NCBI RefSeq assembly: GCF_001896135.2
Contig: NZ_MPOH02000020.1
Span: forward strand, 1 to 64,000
DNA length: 64,000 nt
DNA from: Streptomyces phaeoluteigriseus
GTDB taxonomy: Bacteria; Actinomycetota; Actinomycetes; Streptomycetales; Streptomycetaceae
Direction: 5' to 3'
Under the pieces are notes generated by a model, which was not told the origin of the DNA, did not search any database, and was given only the letters and a program-made list of their open reading frames with translations. Below, one piece after another: positions 19,062 to 27,899 of the stretch. Position 1 is the first letter of the stretch, and every line of letters begins with the position of its first letter. The translations under genes were made by a program, and so were the position numbers.

Positions 19062-20348
19062 TCAGCGCCGTACGTGACCGTCGCCGGTGACGATGTACTT
19101 GGTGCTGGTCAGCTCCGGCAGGCCCATGGGGCCGCGGGCGTGCAGCTTCTGGGTGGAGATGCCGATCTCCGCGCCGAAGCCGAACTGGCCGCCGTCGGTG
19201 AAGCGGGTGGAGGCGTTCACGGCGACGGTGGTGGAGTCGACCAACTGGGTGAAGCGGCGGGCTGCCTGCTGGGAGGTGGTCACGATGGCCTCGGTGTGGC
19301 CGGAGGTCCACAGGCGGATGTGCTCGACGGCCTTGTCGAGCGAGTCGACGACGGCGGCGGCGATGTCGTAGGAGAGGTACTCGGTCTCCCAGTCCTCCGG
19401 CGTGGCCTCGACGACGGTCGCCCTGGAGTCCTTGGCGTAGGCCAGGACGCGTTCGTCGGCGTGGACGGTGACCCCGGCGTCCGCGAGGGCGTCGAGGGCG
19501 CGGGGCAGGAACTCGGCGGCGATGTCCTGGTGGACCAGGAGGGTCTCGGCGGCGTTGCAGACGCTGACCCGGTGGGCCTTGGAGTTGATCAGGATCTCGA
19601 CCGCCATGTCGAGGTCGGCCTGCGCGTCGACGTAGACATGGCAGTTGCCGGTGCCGGTCTCGATCACCGGAACGAGGGACTCGGTGACGACCGTCCGGAT
19701 CAGCGAGGCGCCGCCGCGCGGGATCAGGACGTCGACGAGGCCACGGGCGCGCATCAGCTCGCGCACGCTCTCCCGGCTCTCCCCCGGCACGAGCTGGACG
19801 GCGTCGGCGGGCAGTCCGGCGCCGCCGACGGCGTCGCGGAGCACCCTGACGAGGGCGCTGTTGGACTCGTAGGCGGAGCCGGAGCCGCGCAGCAGGACCG
19901 CGTTGCCGGACTTCAGGCAGAGGGCGGCGGCGTCGACGGTGACGTTGGGACGGGCCTCGTAGACGATGCCGACCACGCCGAGCGGGACGCGGACCTGGCG
20001 CAGGTCGATGCCGTTGGGGAGGGTGGAGCCGCGCACGACCTCGCCGACGGGGTCGGGCAGGGCGACCACGTCCCGCACGTCGGAGGCGATGGCGCGGATC
20101 CGCTCCGGGGTGAGGGTGAGCCGGTCGATGATCGCCTCGCTGGTGCCGGCCTCGCGGGCCTTGGCGATGTCCCTGGCGTTGGCCTCGACGATCTCGCTCG
20201 TACGGACCTCCAGCGCGTCCGCGATGGCGAGCAGCGCGTCGTCCTTGGCGGCCCGGGGCAGCGGCGCGAGGTCTGCCGCGGCCGCCTTGGCGCGGTAGGC
20301 GGCCTGGGTGACCGGGGAGAGGGCGTCGTACGGCGAGAGCGTGGTCAT
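19062..20348 (-). CDS. proA: Gamma-glutamyl phosphate reductase (glutamate-5-semialdehyde dehydrogenase)
   Basis: Second step of proline synthesis: reduces glutamyl-5-phosphate with NADPH. 428 residues of the aldehyde dehydrogenase fold. Visible marks are PLGVVGIVYEARPNVTVD, GNAVLLRGSG, the catalytic Cys in SVCNAAETLLVH and the C-terminal FTDGGQFGFGAEIGIS and LTSTKYIV. It pairs with proB 1 kb upstream, with one conserved unknown gene and a repeat tract between them. The ATG at 20346-20348 begins the conserved sequence but lacks a clear ribosome site. Confidence 0.97.
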   Translation of the reverse strand: MTTLSPYDALSPVTQAAYRAKAAAADLAPLPRAAKDDALLAIADALEVRTSEIVEANARDIAKAREAGTSEAIIDRLTLTPERIRAIASDVRDVVALPDPVGEVVRGSTLPNGIDLRQVRVPLGVVGIVYEARPNVTVDAAALCLKSGNAVLLRGSGSAYESNSALVRVLRDAVGGAGLPADAVQLVPGESRESVRELMRARGLVDVLIPRGGASLIRTVVTESLVPVIETGTGNCHVYVDAQADLDMAVEILINSKAHRVSVCNAAETLLVHQDIAAEFLPRALDALADAGVTVHADERVLAYAKDSRATVVEATPEDWETEYLSYDIAAAVVDSLDKAVEHIRLWTSGHTEAIVTTSQQAARRFTQLVDSTTVAVNASTRFTDGGQFGFGAEIGISTQKLHARGPMGLPELTSTKYIVTGDGHVRR

Positions 20349-20502
20349 AGGGAAAGGGTAGTGCGCGGCGCGGGCCCGCTCATGGCTTGTTCCACAGCGC
20401 GAGACATCTGCCGAGACGCCCGTGGAGACGCCTGACGAGAGGCCCGTCGAGACACCCGACGAGACGCCTGTCGAGGCAGCGGCCGAGGCACGGCCGGGAC
20501 GC

Positions 20503-20660
20503 GTTCGGGAGGCGGCGGAGGCGCGCCGGAAACGTTCGGGAGGCGGCGGAGGCGCGCCGGAGCCGTTCAGTAGACGGCGGAGGCGTACCGGAGCCGTTCA
20601 GTAGGCGGCGGAGGCGCGCCGGAGCCGTTCGGAAGAGGCTGGAGGCGCTCGGGGCCGTTC
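20503..20660. repeat. 31-bp tandem repeat filling the 330-base gap upstream of proA
   Basis: The gap 20349-20678 holds no supported gene. From 20503 there are five units at 20503, 20534, 20565, 20596 and 20627 (31 bases each, starting GTTC and containing GGCGGAGGCG) and a degenerate one to 20660. Just before it (about 20410-20480) is a second degenerate repeat of GACGCC-type units. The tract lies between the stop of the 174-residue gene and the start of proA. Confidence 0.88.
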
Positions 20661-20678
20661 CCTCCGCGGCGGGCCCGG

Positions 20679-21203
20679 TCAGTAGGGGTGGACCCCGACC
20701 GGGGTCGCCGGGGCCGGGCCGTAGCCCTCGGCGATGCGCAGGTGGTAGGTCTGGCGGTCGATGACCTCCAGGCCGACGATCTCCCACGGCGGCAGTCCGG
20801 CCGTCTGGCGGTGCTCGCCCCACAGGCGCAGGGCGACGGCCGCCGCGTCGTGCAGGTCGCGGGCCTCCTCCCAGTAGCGGATCTCCGCGTGGTCGACGGC
20901 GTAGCGGCTGGTCAGCAGGAAGGGGTGGTCGTGGGCGAGCTGTTCCAGGGCGCGCCGCACCTCGGTGAGGTCGGCCTCCTCGCCGGAGACGCTGAGGGTG
21001 ACGTGCCACAGGCGAGGCAGGTCCGCGGGACGGATCCGCTCCTTGCCGTCGTCCTGCTGTTCCCGGTAGTTCTCCCCGGCCGCGACACTCGTCAGGGCCC
21101 GCTCCTCGCCCGCCGGGCGTGAGGCCGCCGGGCGCGCAGCCGCCGGACTCGCCCCGCCGGCACTCCCACGGGCCGCTGCCACCCCAGGGCGCACTCGTCT
21201 CAC
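20679..21203 (-). CDS. Conserved protein of unknown function between proA and proB
   Basis: 174 residues. The GTG at 21201-21203 was chosen because AAGGAGG lies six bases upstream. After a disordered Ala/Arg/Gly-rich start (about 60 residues) comes a compact alpha/beta domain: LWHVTLSVSGEEADLTEVRRAL, HPFLLTSRYAVDHAEIRYWEEA (in parts), AAVALRLWGEHRQTAGLPPWE and VGLEVIDRQTYHLRIAEGY. The alternating beta-alpha-beta pattern suggests a ferredoxin-like, possibly ligand-binding, domain. I do not recognise a function. Placement between proA and proB is the only contextual hint. Confidence 0.8.
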   Translation of the reverse strand: MRRVRPGVAAARGSAGGASPAAARPAASRPAGEERALTSVAAGENYREQQDDGKERIRPADLPRLWHVTLSVSGEEADLTEVRRALEQLAHDHPFLLTSRYAVDHAEIRYWEEARDLHDAAAVALRLWGEHRQTAGLPPWEIVGLEVIDRQTYHLRIAEGYGPAPATPVGVHPY

Positions 21204-21369
21204 GACGGCCTCCTTTACGCGGCGCTCGTGTGCGGAACTTGTCCCAGACACAAAGTTGAGCAGGCCGCACGGCTCCGTGGGGCCGTTTCACGGAACGTCC
21301 CCCACCGGTACGGGCCGTTCGAGCGTCGCCGGGTGCGGCCGTTCGACTGGGCAGGCGGGGGCGGGAACC

Positions 21370-22527
21370 TCAGGGGTGCAGGATCACCAGGTCGTCGCGG
21401 TGGACGACCTCCCGCTCGTACTCGGCGCCGAGTTCGCGCGCCAGTTCGCGGGTGGAGCGGCCGAGCAACTGGGGGATCTCCTTGGCGTCGAAGTTGACGA
21501 GGCCGCGGGCCACGGCGCGACCGGAGCCGTCGCGCAGTTCGACCGGGTCGCCCGCGCTGAAGTCGCCCTCGACGGCGGCGATACCGGCCGGCAGCAGCGA
21601 GGTGCGGCGCTCGACGACCGCCCGTACGGCCCCGTCGTCCAGGGTGAGGGAGCCTTGCGGGGTGGACGCGTGCTGGAGCCAGAGCAGGCGGTCGGCGGAG
21701 CGCTTGCCGGTGGCGTGGAAGTAGGTGCCGGTGTCGCCGCCCGAGAGGGCGTCGGCCGCGTGGACGGTGTCGGTGAGGACGACGGGGATGCCGGCGGCGG
21801 CCGCGATCCGGGCGGCCTCGACCTTGGTGACCATGCCGCCGGTGCCGACGCCCGCCTTGCCGGCGCTGCCGATCTCGATGCCGTCGAGGTCGGCGGGTTC
21901 GCGCACCTCGGCGATCCGCGAGGTGCCGGGTTTGCTGGGGTTGCCGTCGTACACGCCGTCGATGTCGGAGAGGAGCACGAGGAGGTCGGCGTGGACGAGG
22001 TGGGCGACGAGGGCGGCGAGCCGGTCGTTGTCACCGAAGCGGATCTCGTCGGTGGCGACGGTGTCGTTCTCGTTGACGACCGGGAAGGCCCCCATCGCCA
22101 GCAGCTTGTCGAGGGTGCGGGAGGCGTTGCGGTGATGGGCGCGGCGGCTCATGTCGTCGGAGGTCAGCAGGATCTGGCCGACGCGGACGCCGTAGCGGGC
22201 GAAGGAGGCCGTGTAGCGGGCCACGAGGAGGCCTTGGCCGACGCTGGCCGCGGCCTGCTGACGGGCGAGGTCCTTGGGGCGGCGGCGCAGGCCCAGTGGG
22301 GCGAGTCCGGCGGCGATGGCGCCGGAGGAGACCAGGACGATCTCCCGTTCTCCCCCGCTGCGGATCTTGGCGAGGACGTCGACGAGCGCGTCCACCCGGT
22401 CGGCGTCCAGGCCGCCCGTGGCGGTGGTCAGCGACGAGGAACCCACCTTGACGACGATCCTGCGGGCCTCGCGCACGGCCTGCCTTGCCCCTGCCACCTT
22501 GTTCTTCGTCCCCTTGCGTAGGTTCAT
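21370..22527 (-). CDS. proB: Glutamate 5-kinase
   Basis: First step of proline synthesis, phosphorylating glutamate with ATP. 385 residues: amino-acid kinase domain (RRIVVKVGSSSLTT; IVLVSSGAIAAGL; NENDTVATDEIRFGDND; GTGGMVTKVEAARIA) and a C-terminal PUA domain (about 295-375, LLPAGIAAVEGDFSAGD; RGLVNFDAKEIPQLLG). The ATG at 22525-22527 has a weak ribosome site; a GTG ten codons on (22495-22497), behind AAGGGGA, may be the true start. Upstream is a divergent intergenic region shared with the pyruvyl-transferase-like gene. Confidence 0.97.
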   Translation of the reverse strand: MNLRKGTKNKVAGARQAVREARRIVVKVGSSSLTTATGGLDADRVDALVDVLAKIRSGGEREIVLVSSGAIAAGLAPLGLRRRPKDLARQQAAASVGQGLLVARYTASFARYGVRVGQILLTSDDMSRRAHHRNASRTLDKLLAMGAFPVVNENDTVATDEIRFGDNDRLAALVAHLVHADLLVLLSDIDGVYDGNPSKPGTSRIAEVREPADLDGIEIGSAGKAGVGTGGMVTKVEAARIAAAAGIPVVLTDTVHAADALSGGDTGTYFHATGKRSADRLLWLQHASTPQGSLTLDDGAVRAVVERRTSLLPAGIAAVEGDFSAGDPVELRDGSGRAVARGLVNFDAKEIPQLLGRSTRELARELGAEYEREVVHRDDLVILHP

Positions 22528-22589
22528 GGCTGCCCGTCAGGCAATCTACGCGAACGGGGGCGGAGGGCGCGCCGGGGTTTCACGTGCCG

Positions 22590-22604
22590 GGACGGTCACC
22601 GTCC
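22590..22604. promoter_or_regulatory. Palindrome in the proB / pyruvyl-transferase divergent promoter region
   Basis: GGACGGT-C-ACCGTCC is a perfect 7-bp inverted repeat around one base, in the 188-base region between divergent genes. It has the size of an operator half-site pair, but the regulator is unknown. Confidence 0.35.
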
Positions 22605-22702
22605 GTCACAAGTCGTTCACTGTTTGCGTACGGCAAAGAGGTCGTACAGGTTCCACAGGGAATTTGAAGAGATCAGAAATTTCCTTTGAAGTTTGCGTGA
22701 CC

Positions 22703-22715
22703 TAAAGTTCGCTGT
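22703..22715 (+). promoter_or_regulatory. Possible -10 box of a leaderless transcript
   Basis: TAAAGT (22703-22708) ends seven bases before the GTG start at 22716, and no Shine-Dalgarno lies between. The expected start of transcription would coincide with the start codon. The -35 region (TTTCCT, 17 bases upstream) is weak. Confidence 0.35.
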
Positions 22716-24110
22716 GTGAAGCGCATACTCCTGAGATCGGGGAAGAGCCCCTTCGACGTACTCCCCGTCGAGGAAGCCCTGCACCGCGATGTGATCGCCA
22801 CCAACTCCGGCAACCTGATCTTCAGCGATGCCGCCCACAAGATCCTCACCACCCCGGACACCGAGGTGGTGTCGAACAGTATGCGCACCGAGGTGGCCGC
22901 GGCCGGGCGCATCAACGAGGAGTACGACGCCTTCGTCGTGCCGCTCGCCAACGCCTTCCGGCCGACGTTCGAGCCGGCGCTCCAGCGGCTGACCCGGCTG
23001 ATCAACAAGCTGAAGATCCCCGTCGTGGTGCTGGGCGTCGGCGCGCAGGCCGGCATCGACCAGGACACGGCACGGCTGAAGGCCATGGAGCCGACCGTCC
23101 GGGCGTTCTGCTCGGCGGTGCTGGAACGCAGCGCGTCCATCGGCGTGCGGGGCGAGTTCACCGAGAAGTACCTCACCGACATGGGCTTCCGGGACGTCGA
23201 GGTCATCGGCTGCCCGTCGATGTTCCTGCACGGCGACCGGCTCACCGTGGAGAAGCGGGCGCAGTCGCTCACCCCGGAGTCGCGAATAGCCGTCAACGGC
23301 TCGCACACCGCGGTGCGCAGCGGGGGCCTGCACCGGATCATCACGCGGACCCACGCGCACTACCCGAACCTGCGGTACATAGGCCAGAACCTCACCGACG
23401 CCAAGCAGCTGTACTGGCGGGACGTGAACTCCGCGGGCGGCCGGGTGACGCAGATGCCGACCCACCCCGACCACCCGATGTACCGGGAGGGCAAGGTCCG
23501 GGTGTACGTCGATCCGGTCACGTGGATGGACGATCTCCGCGACTTCGACTACTCGTTCGGCTCGCGGATCCACGGCAACATCGCGGCACTGCTGGCGGGC
23601 ACGCCCGCGACCGTGCTGGCGTTCGACTCGCGCACGCTGGAGCTGTGCCGCTACTTCGAGATCCCGCACCGGCTGCTCAGCGAGGTACCGGCGGACCTCG
23701 ACCCGGCCGACCTCTACGAGGAGGCCGACTTCGGGCCGTTGACCGGCAACCACCGCGAGCGCTTCGAGCGGTTCACCGGCTTCCTCGACAAGAACGGCCT
23801 GGAGAACACCTTCACGCACGGCGACGGCGGCGCCGCGTTCGACAAGAAGCTGCGGTCCCTGTCCTTCCCGGCCGGGGTGCGGCCCTGGAACGACGCGGAC
23901 CTCGCCTCGCTGACGAGCCGGTTCGGATGGCTGCAGCAGCGGATCGACGAACTGGACGCGCAGAACACGGAGTTGAAGCGGGAGCTGGCCAGGAACCGGG
24001 CGGGCGCCAAGGTCGCGGCCAAGGCCGCGATGGTGACCCCGTCGATCTACCGGCGCGCCCGGCGAGCCGTGGGAGGGCCGCTGCGGCGGGCGTTGAAGCC
24101 GCCGAAGTAG
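22716..24110 (+). CDS. Polysaccharide pyruvyl transferase family protein
   Basis: 464 residues from GTG 22716. The family transfers pyruvate from PEP to a sugar of a wall polymer (CsaB and relatives). Marks are the PVVVLGVGAQAGID strand, the R-x-E/S pattern ASIGVRGEFTEKYL, DVEVIGCPSMFLH and the nucleotide-binding-like SFGSRIHGNIAALLAG. The last 80 residues form a coiled coil (LQQRIDELDAQNTELKRELAR) and a basic tail. It is the only plus-strand gene of the wall-polymer block and faces the GT2 gene tail to tail. Pyruvyl transfer itself is inferred from family; sugar acceptor unknown. Confidence 0.86.
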   Translation: MKRILLRSGKSPFDVLPVEEALHRDVIATNSGNLIFSDAAHKILTTPDTEVVSNSMRTEVAAAGRINEEYDAFVVPLANAFRPTFEPALQRLTRLINKLKIPVVVLGVGAQAGIDQDTARLKAMEPTVRAFCSAVLERSASIGVRGEFTEKYLTDMGFRDVEVIGCPSMFLHGDRLTVEKRAQSLTPESRIAVNGSHTAVRSGGLHRIITRTHAHYPNLRYIGQNLTDAKQLYWRDVNSAGGRVTQMPTHPDHPMYREGKVRVYVDPVTWMDDLRDFDYSFGSRIHGNIAALLAGTPATVLAFDSRTLELCRYFEIPHRLLSEVPADLDPADLYEEADFGPLTGNHRERFERFTGFLDKNGLENTFTHGDGGAAFDKKLRSLSFPAGVRPWNDADLASLTSRFGWLQQRIDELDAQNTELKRELARNRAGAKVAAKAAMVTPSIYRRARRAVGGPLRRALKPPK

Positions 24111-24210
24111 CCGCATCGGACGACGTGGGCGCAGTGCGCCAAGTGGACGAGGGAGTGGCGGGAGCAGCTGAAGGCGAAGCCCATGCCTCGTACCGCCGAG
24201 GGCCGCTCCC

Positions 24211-25425
24211 TCACGCCGCCGCCGTCCTCCGCACCGCCAGCCGTCGCAGCTTGCGCCGTACCTTGCGGGCCGCTCTGCGCAGGAACGACTCGGCCGGGCC
24301 CTGACGCCAGCCCGGGAAGGCCTTGGCCTCGCGGGGTTCGGCGAGGTAGACGCGGTCGGGGACGCCGGCCGCGCGGTCGCGGAAGTGGGGGTAGGCGAGG
24401 TACAGCCGTGTGCCGCGCTTCTCCAGGACGGGGTCGGGCTCCCGCTTGTCCCTGAGGAACTCGATGACGTCCGCGAGGAGATCGGCCCGTCCCTCGGCGA
24501 CCAGGTGCAGGCGCAGCCGCTCGTGGACCTTGAGCCGGTGGGAGACGCCCTCGTTCCAGTACGCGTCCATCAGCGGCTTGGCCAGTTCGAGTTTGGTGCG
24601 CCGGACGTCCTCGTCGTTCCTGAGGAAGACCGGCCCGAACTGCGGCAGGACGGTCACCAGGAACGGGCGGACCATGAGCACGTCCCGCTTGGCGCCGGGC
24701 GGCAGCATCCGGGCGATCAGCTCCGTCAGGGCGCGCGCGGAGTCGAAGCGCAGGGTGTAACTGCCGCTCTTGGTCACGTGCTTGCCGTCGCTGCGGCCCA
24801 CCAGGTAGTAGCAGGTGTGGTCGGCGACCACGGAGACGCCGTCGGCCCGCAGATAGGCCTCCATGGTGAACACCGCGTCCTCGCCGGTCCACAGGGACTC
24901 GTCGAAGCGCATGCCGTGCCGCTCCAGCAGTGCGCGGCGGAACAGCTTCTGCGCGCTGAGCGTGAACTTGATGTTGGAGGAGAAGACGTCCGTGCGCTCG
25001 AGGGTCTTGCCCCACATCGACCGGGGCGCCTTGCGGTTGACTCCCTCGACGCGGCCCAGGACCACGTCCGTGCCGTTGCGGTCGGCCATGGCGACCATGC
25101 GCTCCAGGGCCTCGGGCCCGAGCCGGTCGTCGGCGTCGAGGAAGAAGACGTAACGGCCGGTGGCCTTGGCCAGGCCGACGTTGCGTGGGCCGCTGGGGCC
25201 GCCGGAGTTCTCCTGGCGGATCACCGTGACCGCCATGGGGACGCGGGCGGCGAACTCCTCCAGGCAGTCGCCGCTGCCGTCCGTGGAGCCGTCGTCGACC
25301 GCTATCACCTCGATGCGCGCCGGGTCCAGCGTCTGTGCCTCCACCGACGCCAGGCATTCGACCAGGTACGGCATCGCTTCGTACGCCCCGATGATCACGC
25401 TGACATCGGGCTCCGCCACGGTCAC
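24211..25425 (-). CDS. Family 2 glycosyltransferase (TarS/TarP-like), wall polymer
   Basis: 404 residues. GT-A fold: SVIIGAYEAMPYLVECL, IAVDDGSTDGSG, NSGGPSGPRNVGLAKATG, metal motif FFLDADDR and acceptor-side GEDAVFTMEAYLRA. An additional alpha-helical domain of about 150 residues follows (KRDVLMVRPFLVTVLP; RLRLHLVAEGRADLL), the architecture of TarS/TarP enzymes that decorate poly-ribitol phosphate. The GTG at 25423-25425 sits only two bases from GAGGGGG; a second GTG at 25417-25419 has better spacing. It has a clear paralogue in the accessory island (51529-53217). Downstream it is convergent with the pyruvyl-transferase-like gene. Confidence 0.9.
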   Translation of the reverse strand: MTVAEPDVSVIIGAYEAMPYLVECLASVEAQTLDPARIEVIAVDDGSTDGSGDCLEEFAARVPMAVTVIRQENSGGPSGPRNVGLAKATGRYVFFLDADDRLGPEALERMVAMADRNGTDVVLGRVEGVNRKAPRSMWGKTLERTDVFSSNIKFTLSAQKLFRRALLERHGMRFDESLWTGEDAVFTMEAYLRADGVSVVADHTCYYLVGRSDGKHVTKSGSYTLRFDSARALTELIARMLPPGAKRDVLMVRPFLVTVLPQFGPVFLRNDEDVRRTKLELAKPLMDAYWNEGVSHRLKVHERLRLHLVAEGRADLLADVIEFLRDKREPDPVLEKRGTRLYLAYPHFRDRAAGVPDRVYLAEPREAKAFPGWRQGPAESFLRRAARKVRRKLRRLAVRRTAAA

Positions 25426-25556
25426 TTCTCCCCCTCGCCACGCACGGTTTTCCCCCTGGTCGAGGATCTGGCATCCCGATAGACGGGGGATTACAGAAAG
25501 GGGTTGCCCGGGTTACCTCTGCTTCTGTGTGTGTGCCGCGTCACAGCCTACGGAAA

Positions 25557-25596
25557 CGGCTCGGCCCCGGGAGATTCCCTCTCCGGGGGCGAGCCG
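25557..25596 (-). terminator. Terminator after the TagB/F-like gene
   Basis: CGGCTCGGCCCCGGGA (from 25557) pairs with TCCGGGGGCGAGCCG (to 25596) with one mismatch and a short loop; on the minus strand TTTCC follows. It ends the minus-strand teichoic gene 78 bases after its stop. Direct repeats of GCGCCTCACGCGG lie between stop and hairpin. Confidence 0.7.
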
Positions 25597-25673
25597 CTTT
25601 CCCACAGAGCGCCTCACGCGGGCGCCTCCCACACACGCGGCGCCTCACGCGGGGCGCCTCACCCAGGCCGGCG

Positions 25674-27743
25674 TCAGACCGCCGTCACGCCGCCCTCCGC
25701 CAGTTCCGCCTCGCCGGCCGCCGCCACGACGTGGGACGCCTGGCCGACGTTGCGGGCCTCGGCCTTCAGCGCGAGGTCGGCGATCGCGGTGTCGAACCGC
25801 TCGATCGACGTCGGCTCGTCGGGGCCGAGCAGGTACTCCTTCAGCTCCTTGCGGTCCGCGGCCAGCGGATCGGCGGCCGGGTCACGGACGGCGGCCAGCA
25901 GCTGCTCCACCCCGGCGGCGTCGTTGGTGAGGATCACGGCCGCGCGCACCGCGGTGTTCTGCCGCCGGAACTCCTCCGCCCCCAGCTCCGCCGAGTCGGT
26001 GACGGCGTACGGCTTGCCGCTGGCGATGAAGTCCGAGACCACGCTGGAGATGTCCGACACCATCGCCTCGGAGGCGTTGAAGCAGTCGTACAGCCGCGGC
26101 TCGGCGCCCGTGATGACGCGGTGCTCGTACGACGGGAAGGAGCGCCAGTAGGCGTCGTTCCAGTCGGTGCGCAGCCGGGCGGCCTCCTGGTGCTTGCGCA
26201 TGTCGACGAGGCCGTCGCGGCTCGTCACGGCCTCGTCGGCCTTCTCGTCGAAGGCGAGGGCGAGCCCGTCCAGGCGGGCCCTGAGGCGGGTCAGCTCGGC
26301 CTTGGCCTTCGCCTGGGCGGCCGGGTCCGGGGTGAAGCGGGGGTCGGCGGCGCGCTCGGCGGCGGCCTTCTTCACCAGGGCGGTGATCCGGCGGTGCGCG
26401 GCGCGGGCCTTGGCGCTGCGGCTGCCGGTGAAGGGGTGCGGCTTGTACAGGACGCGGACCGGGGGTTCGGCCGCGACCAGCTTCTTCACGATGTTCTCGC
26501 CGGCCAGCAGGATCGAGGTGTTGCCCGGGTCGTCGTCCCAGCCCTCCCAGGTGGGCGCGTACAGCACGGTCGGGATCCGGTCCTGGGGCGCGCCCCGCCA
26601 GGGCTCGATGGGCGCGAGCTGCGGGCGGCCGACCTCGACGATGTCCTCGTCGCGGATGCCGACGTCGGCGATGGCGTAGCGGTCGCGGCCCGCGCGGCCG
26701 GCGGTCCACACCTCGTCGTACACCTTGCTGAACGGGTTGACGCTGGCGAGCTTGTCGCTGTCGCCGTGGCCGATGAAGACGTGCTTCATGGTGGGTACGC
26801 GCAGCAGGTGGATGTTCTTTCCGACGTTGGCCGCGTACAACGCGACCCGCACCATGGAGAGGTCCATGTTCATCAGGTGCACCCCCCCGGGCACGCAGAT
26901 GACCGGGACCGTGGTGGGCGCCATCGTCTCCATGATGACGCGCTCGCGCAGGATGATCAGCGGCCGGGACTCCAGCTGCTCCATCGTCTCCAGCCACATG
27001 TTGACCTGGTAGGTGGAGTCGGCGGAGCCGGAGAAGTACAGCACCGTCTCCGGGCGGTACTCGCGCAGCCAGGCGCTGACGGCCCCGAGGACCTTGTCGG
27101 CCTTCGGCGGGACCCGCTTGGCGCGCAGGTACGGCATCAGCGCGAGGACGTACAGGGCGCCGAGGCCGAGGGTGACGCCGACTCCGGCGAAGGCCGCGGC
27201 GGCGCTGTCGGTGACGGCGTACCCGAGGAGGCCGGCCATGGCCGCGAGGTCGAGGTGGAGCATCTTCACGCCGGCCCGGCGCAGCAGGAGGCGCGGCGGG
27301 GCGTCGGGGATGGGCAGACGGGAGACCAGGTCGACGTTGCGTGTCACCACCGGCATCTGACGGCGGTTGCCGATCAGGGTGACGAGCGCGCCGTGCGGGG
27401 CCTGGAGCCCGAAGAAGACCGTGAAGCAGGCGATCGCGGCGTAGAAGGCCGGCTCCTCCGACAGCTCGAGCCGGGCCAGCAGGACGATCAGCAGCAGCTC
27501 TCGGACCAGGAAGCGGATCGACAGTCCGGCTCTCACCTTGCCCAGGAGGCTGATGAGGTAGCTGCCCTTGCGGTGGAGGTAGAGGTCCGCAAGGTAGGTC
27601 ACTGCGGCCGCGGCGGCGAAGGCGGGGACGCTCGGGACGAGCGCGGCCAGCATGAGACAGGGGAAGCCCAGCATCATGAGGGCCGCCGCGGCCAGCTCGG
27701 CCACGCTGCCCACCCGGGCCACGCGAATGGCGGTCGTTATCAC
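25674..27743 (-). CDS. CDP-glycerol/ribitol glycerophosphotransferase (TagB/TagF-like)
   Basis: 689 residues. The N-terminal 210 residues carry several membrane helices (AALMMLGFPCLMLAALV; LLLIVLLARLEL; AIACFTVFFGL). The C-terminal 470 residues are the GT-B phosphotransferase: VLYFSGSADSTYQVNMWLE, MKHVFIGHGDSDK (the catalytic His segment), PTVLYAPTWEGWDDD, VLYKPHPFTGS, and VSDISSVVSDFIASGKPYAV. The family adds glycerol- or ribitol-phosphate units to wall teichoic acid. The neighbouring CDP-ribitol synthase argues for ribitol here. GTG start at 27741-27743 with a poor ribosome site. A 15-bp hairpin separates it from the upstream gene. Confidence 0.9.
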   Translation of the reverse strand: MITTAIRVARVGSVAELAAAALMMLGFPCLMLAALVPSVPAFAAAAAVTYLADLYLHRKGSYLISLLGKVRAGLSIRFLVRELLLIVLLARLELSEEPAFYAAIACFTVFFGLQAPHGALVTLIGNRRQMPVVTRNVDLVSRLPIPDAPPRLLLRRAGVKMLHLDLAAMAGLLGYAVTDSAAAAFAGVGVTLGLGALYVLALMPYLRAKRVPPKADKVLGAVSAWLREYRPETVLYFSGSADSTYQVNMWLETMEQLESRPLIILRERVIMETMAPTTVPVICVPGGVHLMNMDLSMVRVALYAANVGKNIHLLRVPTMKHVFIGHGDSDKLASVNPFSKVYDEVWTAGRAGRDRYAIADVGIRDEDIVEVGRPQLAPIEPWRGAPQDRIPTVLYAPTWEGWDDDPGNTSILLAGENIVKKLVAAEPPVRVLYKPHPFTGSRSAKARAAHRRITALVKKAAAERAADPRFTPDPAAQAKAKAELTRLRARLDGLALAFDEKADEAVTSRDGLVDMRKHQEAARLRTDWNDAYWRSFPSYEHRVITGAEPRLYDCFNASEAMVSDISSVVSDFIASGKPYAVTDSAELGAEEFRRQNTAVRAAVILTNDAAGVEQLLAAVRDPAADPLAADRKELKEYLLGPDEPTSIERFDTAIADLALKAEARNVGQASHVVAAAGEAELAEGGVTAV

Positions 27744-27827
27744 GGAGAAACCTGCTCTGGGAGGGGGCCGGTCAGTGAATCCGAAAAGTCCAGAAAATAC
27801 TTTGTGAAGGTTTCCGGAGTTTTACGG

Positions 27828-27878
27828 ATTCAGGCCTCTGTGAATATCCCGTAAACAGGGAGCCACAGAGGCCTGAAT
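27828..27878 (-). terminator. 15-bp perfect hairpin between the CDP-ribitol and TagB/F-like genes
   Basis: ATTCAGGCCTCTGTG (27828-27842) and CACAGAGGCCTGAAT (27864-27878) form an uninterrupted stem around a 21-base loop, 21 bases after the stop of the CDP-ribitol gene. No T-run follows on the minus strand, so it may terminate partly or stabilise the upstream mRNA. Confidence 0.7.
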
Positions 27879-27899
27879 TTCAAGGCTAATGGCGGTTGA

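Noticed and set aside
20503..20660. 31-bp repeats as a CRISPR array
   Set aside because: Units are contiguous without spacers and no cas genes are present.
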